The position numbers and the translations under genes were made by a program. A model generated the notes under the pieces. It did not search any database and was not told the origin of the DNA. It saw only the letters and a list, made by a program, of their open reading frames with translations. This document shows, one piece after another, positions 50,219 to 59,761 of a stretch of 64,000 bases of DNA. The stretch's first letter is position 1, and every line of letters starts with the position of its first letter. Source of the DNA: Tissierella sp032104385 (GTDB lineage Bacteria > Bacillota > Clostridia > Tissierellales > Tissierellaceae); the NCBI RefSeq assembly GCF_032104385.1, contig NZ_DAMCHJ010000002.1, positions 1 to 64,000 on the forward strand, given 5' to 3'.

Positions 50219-51082
50219 TTAGGGGGTAGTCATTTTATCGTCCCTATTTTTAGATAGTTCTTCAGCTAATTCTGTGGGAGTAGATTTATGATATTCTTTA
50301 TCCTCCATAAAATTAGAAAGAAGAATAACTACATCATCTAAGAGAACATCTTTATTTATAAAACTATCTGTTACTACCTGCCAAATATTATCTTCATCCC
50401 TTTCTAATTTAATTTCTCGATAATCTATATCTCTACCTACACAGGATAAAGTTGCCACTTTATTTCCTCTTGTTTCTTCTACAAATATAAAACTACTATC
50501 TACTGCTCCTTGTATACCAGTAGTACCAGAAATACGATTAAAGGGATCCTTATCATATTCTTTTCTTAAGTGATGAATTAATAAAATTGCTATTCCATGT
50601 TTGTCTGCTAGTTTTTTTAATATAGTTAGATCACTATAATCATTTGCATAATTATTATCTTTAGTTGTATTTCTTATCATTTGTAAGGTATCAATAATAA
50701 TTAAAACTGTATCTGGATGTTCTTTTATGAAATTTACTATTCTTTCTTCTAGTTCACCACCTAGTATTGCATTTTCAGTACAGAAGTTTACCTTATCACT
50801 TGCTTCATCTGTAATATCAAATAGTCTATTTTGAATTCTAATTTGACTATCTTCAAAACAGAGATAGAGAGTATTGCCTTGCTTTACTTTATTTCCCCAA
50901 ACCTCCTCTCCTTTAGCTCCTGCTACTGACAACCATAAAGCAAGCCAAGACTTTCCTAACTTTGGTGATCCTGCCAGAATATGAAGTCCTTCTGATAATA
51001 AATTTTCAATAATGAAATTTATTTGTTTAAGTGGCATAGTCATTAATGTTTCACCATCAATGGTATTAAATCTTTTTGTCAT
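50219..51082 (-). CDS. RepA-like AAA ATPase (AAA_25 helicase)
   Basis: The product has 287 residues. Walker A lies at 38-45 ('GSPKLGKS') and Walker B is 'VLIIIDTLQMIRNTTKD'. Also seen are 'ILLIHHLRKEYDKDPFNRI' and 'SGTTGIQGAVDSSFIFVEE', the signature loops of plasmid RepA/phage DnaB-type hexameric helicases. Such proteins occur near the integrase in many Firmicutes integrative elements and may support replication of the excised circle. RBS GGAGGTG precedes ATG 51082. The end 'DDKMTTP' is abrupt; downstream sequence in another frame (ending 'ATVGLVWPLNK') suggests a small frameshift may have trimmed the C-terminus. Confidence 0.78.
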   Translation of the reverse strand: MTKRFNTIDGETLMTMPLKQINFIIENLLSEGLHILAGSPKLGKSWLALWLSVAGAKGEEVWGNKVKQGNTLYLCFEDSQIRIQNRLFDITDEASDKVNFCTENAILGGELEERIVNFIKEHPDTVLIIIDTLQMIRNTTKDNNYANDYSDLTILKKLADKHGIAILLIHHLRKEYDKDPFNRISGTTGIQGAVDSSFIFVEETRGNKVATLSCVGRDIDYREIKLERDEDNIWQVVTDSFINKDVLLDDVVILLSNFMEDKEYHKSTPTELAEELSKNRDDKMTTP

Positions 51083-51094
51083 TTAAAATTCACC

Positions 51095-51310
51095 TCCTCA
51101 CTTGTTTCCACATTTGAACTCGTTTTTTTAAGTCCGATTGGAAAAATATCTTAAAATAAAAATTATCCTTCTATCTGTTTCCACATTAAAACCGTGATTT
51201 TGAAGTCTAATTTAAAAATTATTTTAAATAAAAATATCCCTCTATATGTTTCCACATTTAGAGGGTAATTTACGAAGTCTAGTTTTAAAAATAGACACAA
51301 AAAATAACCC
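51095..51310. repeat. Three tandem repeats of about 72 bp before the RepA-like gene
   Basis: Unit: GTTTCCACATT, about 15 bases, GAAGTC(T/C)(A/G)(A/G)TTT, an A/T-rich stretch TTAAAATAAAAAT, then CCTTCTAT. GTTTCCACATT starts at 51104, 51177 and 51248, so the period is 71-73. The copies differ by several substitutions each. Their position directly upstream of the ATPase gene suits iterons or operator sites bound by the ATPase itself. Confidence 0.65.
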
Positions 51311-51330
51311 TGATTTTTTTATCAAGGTCA
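51295..51330 (-). terminator. Terminator of the type III R-M operon
   Basis: On the minus strand ACCTTGAT, loop AAAAAA, ATCAGGGT, then TATTTTTTG. It follows the rhuM stop by 10 bases. Confidence 0.7.
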
Positions 51331-51339
51331 TCTTAAAAT

Positions 51340-52335
51340 TTATTCTTCAATTGTTGGTAGTTCAGCTACTATTTCATCTTCTGGTTGAGTCTTTAGTCTC
51401 CGAGTGTTATAAATTGCATATTCCTTTAATACCTTTCGTTCCATTTCCTCACGGGAAACATTTCCTTTTCCTTCTAAGATTTCTCTTCGTCTAAACTTTA
51501 GAAACTCATTAAGGGAATTATCCCAATCCTTCATTGTCATAGGAGTTTTATCTCTTGCCATATCTTCTGCATGATCAAGAAACATAGTAACGATACGATT
51601 AAGGTCAGTTATCTCATCCTCATATAAATAGTTTTTAGATATATTTATATCCCCTTTACGAACTACAGCACCTTTAAAAGAAGTAAGTCCCATATTGTCT
51701 TTAGAACTGTCTACTCTTTCAGAAATAAGCTCTGCTGCCGTTTGCCCTGTGACGGCATAAAGTAATTTATTTTGAACAGTTGCAAAGAAATCTTTTGTAC
51801 TTTCAAGAGCAGGATTATAATCAACAGACAAGCTATAAATATCCTTAATCTTTTGATAGAACCTTTTTTCTGAAGCTCTAATATCACGAATACGTTCTAA
51901 AAGTTCATCAAAATAATCGTCACCAAATTTTTTAGGGTTTTTTAATCGCTCATCATTCATTACAAATCCTTTTTGCATATATTCTTTAAGGACTTTACTT
52001 GTCCAGTTTCGAAACTGGATCCCAACATTAGAGCGAACACGATAGCCTATGGCAAGGATCATATCAAGGTTGTAGAATTTTATCTTTCTTGCAACCTCGC
52101 GTCCACCTTCATTTTGAACTTGTAAGTAATAGTTACAAGTTCGATTTTTATCTAATTCTCCTTCTTTGTAAATATTCCTTATGTGCTTCGTTATATTTTG
52201 TGTTGTTGTTTGATAAAGCAAAGCTATGTTAGCCTGATTAAGCCATATGGTGTCATCTTCCAAATAAACATCTATTTTAGTTTCACCTTTTTCAGTTTGA
52301 TAGATAAGGATTTCACCTTTTTGATTTATATCCAA
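51340..52335 (-). CDS. rhuM: RhuM family protein
   Basis: A complete 331-residue member. N-terminal domain: 'LEDDTIWLNQANIALLYQT' and 'TTQNITKHIRNIYKEGEL'. Central domain: 'FYNLDMILAIGYRVRSNVG' and 'IQFRNWTSKVLKEYMQKGF'. C-terminal domain: 'TDLNRIVTMFLDHAEDMA' and 'TPMTMKDWDNSLNEFLKFR', ending 'AELPTIEE'. RhuM proteins are common accessory genes of restriction-modification loci; their biochemical role is not established, though a KilA-N/BRO-like DNA-binding start is often assumed. It follows res by 11 bases and closes the operon. Confidence 0.82.
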   Translation of the reverse strand: MDINQKGEILIYQTEKGETKIDVYLEDDTIWLNQANIALLYQTTTQNITKHIRNIYKEGELDKNRTCNYYLQVQNEGGREVARKIKFYNLDMILAIGYRVRSNVGIQFRNWTSKVLKEYMQKGFVMNDERLKNPKKFGDDYFDELLERIRDIRASEKRFYQKIKDIYSLSVDYNPALESTKDFFATVQNKLLYAVTGQTAAELISERVDSSKDNMGLTSFKGAVVRKGDINISKNYLYEDEITDLNRIVTMFLDHAEDMARDKTPMTMKDWDNSLNEFLKFRRREILEGKGNVSREEMERKVLKEYAIYNTRRLKTQPEDEIVAELPTIEE

Positions 52336-52346
52336 AAGTACACCTC

Positions 52347-54959
52347 CTATAACTTTCTCATAACTCCCATGAATTCATCTAAGGTATAAGCACCATCCAG
52401 TTTTAAATCTTTGTTATTAAATACCATAAGGTATCTATAATTATTCCCTGCTTTAGCTTCCCATAACCTCCCTATAGAAAGCTTTTGTTTGCTCTCATCA
52501 TTTACTAGATGATCACCTTTAGTTTCTACCAATACTAGATTACCATTTTTAGTCATAACCATAAAATCTGCATAATGATTTATAAAACCATTGAGACAAA
52601 ATCCTTTTCTATCAATAATCCTATGCCACCATAAGGTGTTATCAAGACTTGCAATCTCTGTTATTACCTTATGTTCAAAATCATTCATATTGGTTTCAGC
52701 CTCATATAAAGACTTTGGTATAGAATCAACACTGTCAATAGGCGAAATAAACATAGGTAAGTTATAGTAGGGCTCACAAGTAATTTCACCAGTAACAAGC
52801 ATGGTCTTAAATACCTTTTCCCTATACTCAAGTTGTAATTGTTCGATTTTTTCTCTTATCTTTCTTGCATATGAGGGAATAGAAGTCTCAAGAGTGGATA
52901 ATTCATCTCTTGTCATATTGTCTACTATCCTATCAACATATCCCATTAAATCTATTGAAACCATACTATCGGATTTGTTAAGCTGATTATACAGCATTTC
53001 TTTACACACCTTAACTTTCTTTTCGCTTGGTAAGGCATCAAAATACTCTTTGAAATATTTACTCTCTTTTTCAGCTACTCTTTGATATTTAGGAATAGCT
53101 TCACCATCTACAGCTATATCTACTTTATACACATCATTTGATGATAGTATAAAATTAATTTGTGTATCCTTATCAGCAAGGGTAAAGCCATCATTTAAAA
53201 ACTCTTTAGTAAGTAAGACCTGTTCATCAATCCCTAAAAGTGGAACTATTTCTTTATGAACAAATTGAGGAATAGGATTTATTGATTTTTCATATCTACT
53301 AATTATCTTATATTGATTCATCATATCACCAATCTCGCCTCCAAGAAGGCCAATCTCTTCTGTTTCTCTTATTTCAGTTTCATATTCTTCATTTTGCTTC
53401 ATGGCTACTTCTAACATATCGGAAATAGTATCAGATTTATCCATTTCCTTATTTTCATTGATATTTTCAAGACTTTGTCTTATTTCATCAAAGTCAATAT
53501 CTAAAAATTCTTCTTTTTCTTTATTATCCTCTTCTATCTCTAGCTGCACCTTTTCTTCTATATGAAATGGTTTGTTATCCATAGGCTCAGATGTCTCACC
53601 TATTCGATAGTCTTTCTTGCTAAATCCTGCTTTATTAAGACCCTTTACAATATTTTCAAGAGTATCTCTGAAATCATTAGAACAAGTTAATGTATAGCAC
53701 AAATTAAGGCCAACATTTTTATGTTTTTTGGCATAAGGTAGACGGAGTACTCTTCCAAGTATTTGTTCTACATCTACCTTTGAGGTTTTATTAGCAAGTG
53801 TTGCAAGAATATATGCAAAAGGACAGTCCCAACCTTCTTTCAGAGCATTCACCGTAATAATATACCGTATTTCACAGTCTTTGCTCATTAGATTAATACC
53901 TTTAATCTCGTTAACATTGGAAGTTTTAATTGCAATTTGTTCCCTTGGTATACCTAGACCAATTAATTCTTCCTTTAGTTTTTCAAAAGTTGCATTATCT
54001 TCCCTGCCTTTTGGCTGGGCCTGAAATAGTACAATAGGTCGAATATATTTCCCTGTTATCTTTTCTTCTTCTATAGCTTGTTTTTCAAGATTACCACGAA
54101 GCTGAATTGCGTCTATAACGACTTCTTGTTTACTATTACGGTTATATACTACAACAGGCAATTTAACCATATTTTCTTTTTTAAGTTCTCTAGCATCTAC
54201 ATATGAAATAATATTGCTATTTTCCTTTGGAGTTGCAGTCAAATCAAGAACAAATGATGGATTAAGATTATTAAGCATTTCTACACTTAAATCTGACTGG
54301 GCATTATGACTTTCATCAACAACCACAACAGGTGAAAGCTGATTTAACACTTGAATAAGTGCAGTATTATCTACATCTTCAATCAAAGTTTCAGGATTTT
54401 CATAGAATGGCTCAAACTGTGCCAGTTGACTGTTTTGCTGATAAACCTTTCTTCCGTCCTTTTTATTGGATCGAATGGAGTCAAAACTTAAAACACAAAT
54501 TGTAAGTTGTTCTTTAACAGAAGTAGGATTAAATCCTTGCCCATTGAGTAACTGTTCTTTTGTAAGCACTTCTACTCTACCACCAAAATCCATATCTATT
54601 CTCTGTCTATAGGGATGATCTACATCGCTTAAAGTTCGGATTGTCTGCTCTAAAATTGCATTTGATGGTACAAGCCATGCAACTACTTTTGTTTTAGATA
54701 AAGGCATCTGTTCAAAAAACGACTTCAGTGATGCACATGCTATAAAAGTTTTTCCACCTCCTGTTGGTACTTTAAAACAAACATGAGGTGTACCAGTTAT
54801 GGTATCTCTATATTCAGGCATACCACCATAGCCTACTCTAACATCTTTATCTTTCCAATGCTTTGTATAGGCTGTTTTTATATTATTAGCTTCATTCAAT
54901 ATCTTTAAATAGTTTGAAAGATCTTTTAATACTTGTTTTTGGTATTTTTTTAGTTCCAT
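52347..54959 (-). CDS. res: Type III restriction endonuclease, Res subunit
   Basis: An 870-residue SF2 helicase-nuclease. Walker A 'KVPTGGGKTFIACASL' (64-79), DEAH-type 'VVVVDESHNAQSD', 'LDLTATPKENSNIISY' (motif III) and 'IITVNALKEGWDCPFAYIL' with 'QILGRVLRLPY' (motifs V-VI). The C-terminal PD-(D/E)XK nuclease reads 'HYADFMVMTKNGNLVLVET' then 'KGDHL'. With the Mod subunit encoded directly upstream it would cut DNA carrying two unmodified, inversely oriented sites. Start ATG 54959 lies 8 bases after the mod stop, so they are coupled. Intact and of normal length for this compact subgroup. Confidence 0.88.
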   Translation of the reverse strand: MELKKYQKQVLKDLSNYLKILNEANNIKTAYTKHWKDKDVRVGYGGMPEYRDTITGTPHVCFKVPTGGGKTFIACASLKSFFEQMPLSKTKVVAWLVPSNAILEQTIRTLSDVDHPYRQRIDMDFGGRVEVLTKEQLLNGQGFNPTSVKEQLTICVLSFDSIRSNKKDGRKVYQQNSQLAQFEPFYENPETLIEDVDNTALIQVLNQLSPVVVVDESHNAQSDLSVEMLNNLNPSFVLDLTATPKENSNIISYVDARELKKENMVKLPVVVYNRNSKQEVVIDAIQLRGNLEKQAIEEEKITGKYIRPIVLFQAQPKGREDNATFEKLKEELIGLGIPREQIAIKTSNVNEIKGINLMSKDCEIRYIITVNALKEGWDCPFAYILATLANKTSKVDVEQILGRVLRLPYAKKHKNVGLNLCYTLTCSNDFRDTLENIVKGLNKAGFSKKDYRIGETSEPMDNKPFHIEEKVQLEIEEDNKEKEEFLDIDFDEIRQSLENINENKEMDKSDTISDMLEVAMKQNEEYETEIRETEEIGLLGGEIGDMMNQYKIISRYEKSINPIPQFVHKEIVPLLGIDEQVLLTKEFLNDGFTLADKDTQINFILSSNDVYKVDIAVDGEAIPKYQRVAEKESKYFKEYFDALPSEKKVKVCKEMLYNQLNKSDSMVSIDLMGYVDRIVDNMTRDELSTLETSIPSYARKIREKIEQLQLEYREKVFKTMLVTGEITCEPYYNLPMFISPIDSVDSIPKSLYEAETNMNDFEHKVITEIASLDNTLWWHRIIDRKGFCLNGFINHYADFMVMTKNGNLVLVETKGDHLVNDESKQKLSIGRLWEAKAGNNYRYLMVFNNKDLKLDGAYTLDEFMGVMRKL

Positions 54960-54967
54960 CTTATCAC

Positions 54968-56542
54968 CTACAATCTTTTAATATCACGGGGAATTTTCTT
55001 AAACGTGATATGGTATTTTAGTAGTTCTTCTTCACTTAAAGTACAATTATCTGCATAGATAATATAGTTTTCTGCTTTTTCTTTCATTGTTTTTAAAAAA
55101 TTATAGTTTAGCGTGGTTATCTTTTCTTTTTCATAGTAAAAATAATAAGCAGTGTTATTATGAGTATCCAGATAATAACTGTCACGGTTTTTAGATAAAA
55201 CCTCTTTAGTCTCCATAAAATAAACATATTCTCTAATTTTATCAATTGAAATATTTTCATTTAGATATTGATTTTCAAGAATCAAAGGCTCTCCTAAATC
55301 GTAAAAGCTAAAACTGCCTCCTGTACCACCTATATCGTCATATCCATTGATAACTCTTTTTACTCTTTCTGAAGTAATGCTTTCTGCATAGTCTTCCATT
55401 TCTACAAGTATAAACTTCCTATTTCCTCCATCTTCTTTGTTCATATTTAAAACAGCATGGGCAGTTGTACCTGAACCTGCGAAGGAATCTAGTATAATTG
55501 AGTTTTTATCTGTTGCTATTTGTAATATTCGTTCAATTAATCTAGGTGGCTTTGGTGTATCAAAAGGAAATGCTGAATCAGAAAATATCTTTTTTAATTC
55601 TTGACGTGCTTCTTGATTATCACCCACATCTGCCCTAAGCCATAATGTAACTGGAACTTGTCCATCTTGAACTTCACTTAAAAATCTTTTTATTGATGGA
55701 ACATTATTTCCATTAACTCCAAACCAAATTCGATTGTCTTCAACTAACTTTTCAAAGTTTTCCTTTGAAGTACGCCAACACCTGCCTTGAGGTGGATTAA
55801 CTATTCTGCCACTAGGTGTTTCTATTGGATAATCATAATCAGGTGAATAAGTCTTAACTGATAAATCACTTGATTTCCATGGCCCCCTTGGGTCATTATC
55901 CATATTTTTATATCGCTTATTCTGTTCATCACTTCTTGGTAATAAATTTCTATCCCAATTGATTTTATTTTTTGAATATACCATTACAAAATCATGCATA
56001 TCTGAAAAATATTTCGCATCATTTTGAGGACTATATTTCTTCTGCCAAATAACATTATTAATAAAATTGTTGTATCCAAATATTTCATCACAGATTAACC
56101 TCAGATGAGCTTGTTCATTATCATCAATACTAATAAAAATAGCTCCATCATCAGCAAGAAGTCTTTGCAATAACTTTAATCTTGGATACATCATGCATAG
56201 CCATTTATCATGCCTAGATAAATCTTCACCCTCTTTTCCTACTACTTCACCCAGCCATTTTTTCATCTTTGGATCATTTACATTATCATTGTATACCCAT
56301 TTTTCATTACCGGTATTATATGGTGGATCTATGTAAATACATTTTATTTTCCCTTCATATTGTGGTAAGAGTGCCTTTAATGCCTCCAAATTATCTCCAC
56401 GAATAATTTTATTATCACTCTCATTATCACCATGATGTTGTCCATTTTCATCAAAGCTATATTTATGATCTAAGACTCTATATGGTACATCTAGATGATG
56501 GTTGATTACCTTTTCTTTTCCTATCCAATTTAAAGTCGGCAT
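54968..56542 (-). CDS. mod: Type III DNA methyltransferase, Mod subunit
   Basis: The product has 524 residues. Catalytic motif IV 'YIDPPYNTGNEKW' (DPPY at 72-75) precedes motif I 'SIILDSFAGSGTTAHAVL' (about 355), the beta-class order of N6-adenine methyltransferases. Target recognition would lie in the middle (residues about 170-330, 'NLLPRSDEQNKRYKNMDND' and on). 'RPPRLIERILQIATDK'-like residues before motif I bind SAM. The gene directly precedes res and follows the GHKL-nuclease gene by 13 bases. The recognised site cannot be read from sequence. Intact. Confidence 0.88.
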   Translation of the reverse strand: MPTLNWIGKEKVINHHLDVPYRVLDHKYSFDENGQHHGDNESDNKIIRGDNLEALKALLPQYEGKIKCIYIDPPYNTGNEKWVYNDNVNDPKMKKWLGEVVGKEGEDLSRHDKWLCMMYPRLKLLQRLLADDGAIFISIDDNEQAHLRLICDEIFGYNNFINNVIWQKKYSPQNDAKYFSDMHDFVMVYSKNKINWDRNLLPRSDEQNKRYKNMDNDPRGPWKSSDLSVKTYSPDYDYPIETPSGRIVNPPQGRCWRTSKENFEKLVEDNRIWFGVNGNNVPSIKRFLSEVQDGQVPVTLWLRADVGDNQEARQELKKIFSDSAFPFDTPKPPRLIERILQIATDKNSIILDSFAGSGTTAHAVLNMNKEDGGNRKFILVEMEDYAESITSERVKRVINGYDDIGGTGGSFSFYDLGEPLILENQYLNENISIDKIREYVYFMETKEVLSKNRDSYYLDTHNNTAYYFYYEKEKITTLNYNFLKTMKEKAENYIIYADNCTLSEEELLKYHITFKKIPRDIKRL

Positions 56543-56555
56543 TGATTGTCCTCCA

Positions 56556-58559
56556 TTATATTACAATTTCTTTTGGCCGTATTGCAGTATTATTTTTTTG
56601 TTCAGTAGTTATTTCATTTGCTGTTTTATTGCTACTTCTTTTTATAAATATCTCTTGTTGCAACATTAATTTTTCTTGCAAAAAATTATAATTAATCTCC
56701 TGTTCAGTAAAAATTTCACTCCATGTTTTTACATAAATCTTTTTTCTATTAACATTATAGGCTAAAGATCGCTCTCCATGTGATTTGGCATTTTCAATTT
56801 CTCCACTTATCTCACTATTAAACTTGTTTCCTACAAGATAAAATATCCATTCAATATTATCTCCTTTGAATCTATCTTCCTTATCAATAACATTAAAATA
56901 ATCCTTAACTTGTTGTAGCTCTTTTGAACCTAAAGTTATAGCTGGGTGCTTTAACTCTACTATAATTGATTTCTTTATTTTCCCATCCAATTTTCTTTGA
57001 ACAGCAAAAATATCCATTTCTCTTTGCTTGTTTTTGTCATCAATTTTTATGCTTCCTTTAGAATGTTTTTCTCCCCTTAGCACATATATAAATCTTCTCA
57101 ATGCTTCTTCAAAATCAGGTTCTTCTGCAGTAACAAGATGATATTCCTCACCAAAAATCCAATAGTGTTGTTCAATTAATTTCTGTAAGTGATCACGTTC
57201 ATTTGCTTTTAAGTCTTTATTTAAAACTAATTGCTTGAGGTCAGCTATAGCTTGTAGTCTATCTTTTATAAGCGTAATGGCCTTGGTAATGTGTGACATC
57301 TTAGTATACTCTAGAAGATTAGCTAGCTCATCACGTTCTTGTACTTGCATGTCTAAAACCCCTTCAATAATTTTATAAAGGCTATCAATTTCTCCTGATT
57401 GAAGAGTCATATCAAATAATCTTACCAATGTCTTCTGTTGTGGAATATTTAAGCCCGTAAAAATTTTAGGCTGTGCTGAATATATCGTTTCTATCATTTT
57501 ATCAAGGCTTTCTTCCCTAAATCTATCCAATGCATTTTTGTTATCTAGCTTTGGATATGCTCCGTTCTTTTTTAAACTAGATATATATGTTTTTGTATAT
57601 TCTTTTATATATGGATTCCTCATGTTTTTCAAATGTGAATCAACTTTTCTTATAATAAACTTGTATTCCTTGGAATCCTTTCCATTTATAAATGATATTT
57701 GTTCAGCGTCATCTTCAAATCTAAAATCATCAAATATTTTAGATTTGATATAGACGCTGTGAAAGAACTTATCTCCTTTATTATTTAAAGTTGTATTTTC
57801 CTTAAATTGTTCTATGTTTTTCGAATTAATGTAATAATACTTCGAATATTCTTCATGCAACTTTTTATTCCAAATACAAAAAACAACATCAAAACAGGAT
57901 TGTGTTTCTTCAAAGTAATATGTTTTTTTCTGCTTATTTTCGAGAATCGAAGAATAGTTTATAGCTGTGCCATCTAAAATCAATTGATAGTTATTTTCAC
58001 TATTTAACTCTAAATACCATGCGAATTCTAAAATCATATACTCATAATATTCATCAAAGTCAAACTTTGGATCTTGAAAATTCATAAACTCTACAGTTGT
58101 TCCTACTGTTTCTGTTGTTACTTCTGGTTCTGTATCAATATATTCATCCAAATTTGAAGCATCCATTATAATTTTATATTTATAATTTACTCCATCATCT
58201 TCATAAATGGTAGTCCATTCTGCTCTACTTGAGAATGTGAAAAATGTGAAACGGCCAATACCATTTTCCCCACGAATGTGAGAACTGTTTTTATTAGCTC
58301 TTTTTTTAACAGTTTTATTAGATTCAAATATGTTTTTAAATTTATATTGTAGTTTTTTGCTATTAATACCATATCCATTATCTTTTACTACCAACCCACT
58401 GATTCCGTTAAATTGATTTTTAATGAAATCTACTTTAACAGTAGTAGCATTCGCATCAAAACCATTCCAAATGTATTGTGATACTGCACTAAATGTATTA
58501 AATTTTTTTAGTGCTCTCTTTATACCAGTTGTTTCAACTTCTATTTTATTAACGGCCAT
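56556..58559 (-). CDS. GHKL-family ATPase fused to a PD-(D/E)XK (Shedu-like) nuclease domain
   Basis: This protein has 667 residues. The N-terminal GHKL (Hsp90/MutL-type) ATP site has 'QYIWNGFDANAT' (29-40), Asp60 in 'VVKDNGYGINSK' and 'RGENGIGRFTFF'. A middle of about 250 residues is unassigned. The C-terminal 190 residues resemble the Shedu/DUF4263 nuclease: 'QHYWIFGEEYHLVTAEEPD', 'QREMDIFAVQRK' (Asp), 'KSIIVELKHPAITLGSKEL' (E-x-K) and 'QQVKDYFNVI' (Gln). An ATP-driven clamp joined to a nuclease, as the second gene of a type III R-M operon, suggests an extra restriction layer. Coupling is by position; role inferred. Gene intact. Confidence 0.78.
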   Translation of the reverse strand: MAVNKIEVETTGIKRALKKFNTFSAVSQYIWNGFDANATTVKVDFIKNQFNGISGLVVKDNGYGINSKKLQYKFKNIFESNKTVKKRANKNSSHIRGENGIGRFTFFTFSSRAEWTTIYEDDGVNYKYKIIMDASNLDEYIDTEPEVTTETVGTTVEFMNFQDPKFDFDEYYEYMILEFAWYLELNSENNYQLILDGTAINYSSILENKQKKTYYFEETQSCFDVVFCIWNKKLHEEYSKYYYINSKNIEQFKENTTLNNKGDKFFHSVYIKSKIFDDFRFEDDAEQISFINGKDSKEYKFIIRKVDSHLKNMRNPYIKEYTKTYISSLKKNGAYPKLDNKNALDRFREESLDKMIETIYSAQPKIFTGLNIPQQKTLVRLFDMTLQSGEIDSLYKIIEGVLDMQVQERDELANLLEYTKMSHITKAITLIKDRLQAIADLKQLVLNKDLKANERDHLQKLIEQHYWIFGEEYHLVTAEEPDFEEALRRFIYVLRGEKHSKGSIKIDDKNKQREMDIFAVQRKLDGKIKKSIIVELKHPAITLGSKELQQVKDYFNVIDKEDRFKGDNIEWIFYLVGNKFNSEISGEIENAKSHGERSLAYNVNRKKIYVKTWSEIFTEQEINYNFLQEKLMLQQEIFIKRSSNKTANEITTEQKNNTAIRPKEIVI

Positions 58560-58594
58560 ATATTCACCCCTGACTTTTATTTCTTCGAAGTAAG

Positions 58595-58771
58595 TTATAT
58601 ACCTTTATTTGCTCTTCTGCCATCAATAGGTCTCTTAGCTTCTTTTGGTATTGCCCATACCTTTCCAAACTTTATCACGCCTTCAATACGATTGGTCTCG
58701 CAAAAAGTCTGTACTCTCCGTAAAGATATTCCCCATTCCTTAGCTTTGTCTTTTGCTGTAACATAATCCAT
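58595..58771 (-). CDS. Small helix-turn-helix (excisionase-like) DNA-binding protein
   Basis: The product is 58 residues from ATG 58771, 8 bases after AAAGG; a TTG two codons upstream is not needed. 'VTAKDKAKEWGISLRRVQT' is a MerR/excisionase-type winged HTH start, followed by 'NRIEGVIKFGKVWAIPKEA' (the wing) and 'KRPIDGRR'. This type is found at the head of many restriction-modification operons in Firmicutes, where it likely controls transcription. First gene of the R-M operon; the next gene begins 35 bases later. Confidence 0.75.
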   Translation of the reverse strand: MDYVTAKDKAKEWGISLRRVQTFCETNRIEGVIKFGKVWAIPKEAKRPIDGRRANKGI

Positions 58772-58908
58772 AAGCAATCCCTTTCTTCTTTATTAAATAA
58801 TCTTACTCCCATATTACATCATTATAACGAATAATACAATGTAGATTTGATAGCGAATCAATTCACAAATAATTCTATATTTATATAATCTTATAAATAG
58901 CTTTTTTA

Positions 58909-59112
58909 TCAATCCTCAATTAATCTTGCTACCGCATTATTGCACTTTTTACATTTTCCTTTAAATAAAATCCCTGCCTTATCATTATGCATAGAATAAT
59001 CAACAATAGTAGTTGTCCCACATGTAGAACAAAATACATTCTCTAATAGTTTCTCCTGTATATGTTTAGGAATTTTACTCCATTTTTGTATTACATTAAT
59101 ATCTATAGTCAT
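58909..59112 (-). CDS. Small zinc-ribbon protein
   Basis: The product is 67 residues from ATG 59112, which follows GGGGAT at 7 bases (an ATG five codons earlier overlaps that site). 'VIQKWSKIPKHIQEKLLEN' is helical. 'VFCSTCGTTTIVDYSMHND' and 'GKCKKCNNAVARLIED' supply two C-x-x-C knuckles for one zinc ion. It is a widespread small Firmicutes protein of unknown role. Apparently intact. Confidence 0.65.
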   Translation of the reverse strand: MTIDINVIQKWSKIPKHIQEKLLENVFCSTCGTTTIVDYSMHNDKAGILFKGKCKKCNNAVARLIED

Positions 59113-59146
59113 TTGACTTATCCCCATGTATAATTATAATCTCAAT

Positions 59147-59420
59147 CTATATCCTCTCCTATATAAGCCTTCTTAGTTTTTATAAACTTACTCCAATAAG
59201 GAGGATATTCATTACTGCCATGCTTTTTTATTTTATTGCGTTTAGGAAATCTAATTAAAACCTCCTATTGTGTACCATCACAAACATCCTTATCAATGTA
59301 TTTATCTTTCCAATTAACTATCTCCAAAAAAATAGTTCTTTTATAAATGCAAACCATTGTTCCGATGTTAGGGGTATTTCTTTAATCAAAATATCTGGTT
59401 GAAAGTTTATTTCATTTTAG
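59147..59420 (-). pseudogene. Unknown small gene, broken by a frame change and an amber codon
   Basis: The minus strand reads 'NFQPDILIKEIPLTSEQWF' and 'AFIKELFF' in one frame, then from about 59330 in another 'VNWKDKYIDKDVCDGTQ', a TAG, and 'EVLIRFPKRNKIKKHGSNE', 'YPPYWSKFIK', ending at TAG 59147. The TAG falls where Trp would complete 'DGTQW', a phrase I associate with small phage/element proteins. Two lesions in about 90 codons. Function unknown. Confidence 0.5.
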
Positions 59421-59427
59421 GGATTCC

Positions 59428-59756
59428 TTAAGTCAATATACATACCCTAGGGGTTTTTGCATATCTCATCAATTGATTTTCTCGTTTTCCATCAATATAA
59501 ACAAAATAGGATGTGCCAAAATACCCTCCAGCTAAGAATTCAAAAGATGTCATTTTAAGTAAAGGAAATAAATTCTTGCTACTAAAGTCTTGTCCACAAG
59601 ATTTACAGTGCTTGGTTGGGCTACTATCCGAAAAACAGATCCACCTAATATGAGTTCTCCTTGTTCCTATGCTAGGTAAGCTTCATAGGTTGGCTCACCA
59701 TATAAGATTCTTACTGTATCCCTGGACCCACAAGCAGGGCATTTATATCTTGACAT
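59428..59756 (-). pseudogene. Zinc-ribbon protein pseudogene
   Basis: From ATG 59756 the frame reads 'MSRYKCPACGSRDTVRILYG' and 'EPTYEAYLA', then a TAG, 'EQGELILGGSVF', and a frame change near 59630 into 'DSSPTKHCKSCGQDFSSK', 'MTSFEFLAGGYFGTSYF' and 'YAKTPRVCIL'. Intact relatives have two C-x-x-C knuckles and 'GEPT.E......GE..LGGC....S P...C..C'. Nonsense codon plus frameshift disable it. It lies 5 bases from the next gene. Confidence 0.6.
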
Positions 59757-59761
59757 TATCC

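Noticed and set aside
51095..51310. CRISPR array
   Set aside because: Only three units of about 72 bp, diverged along their whole length, without a constant repeat and variable spacers; no cas genes in the window.
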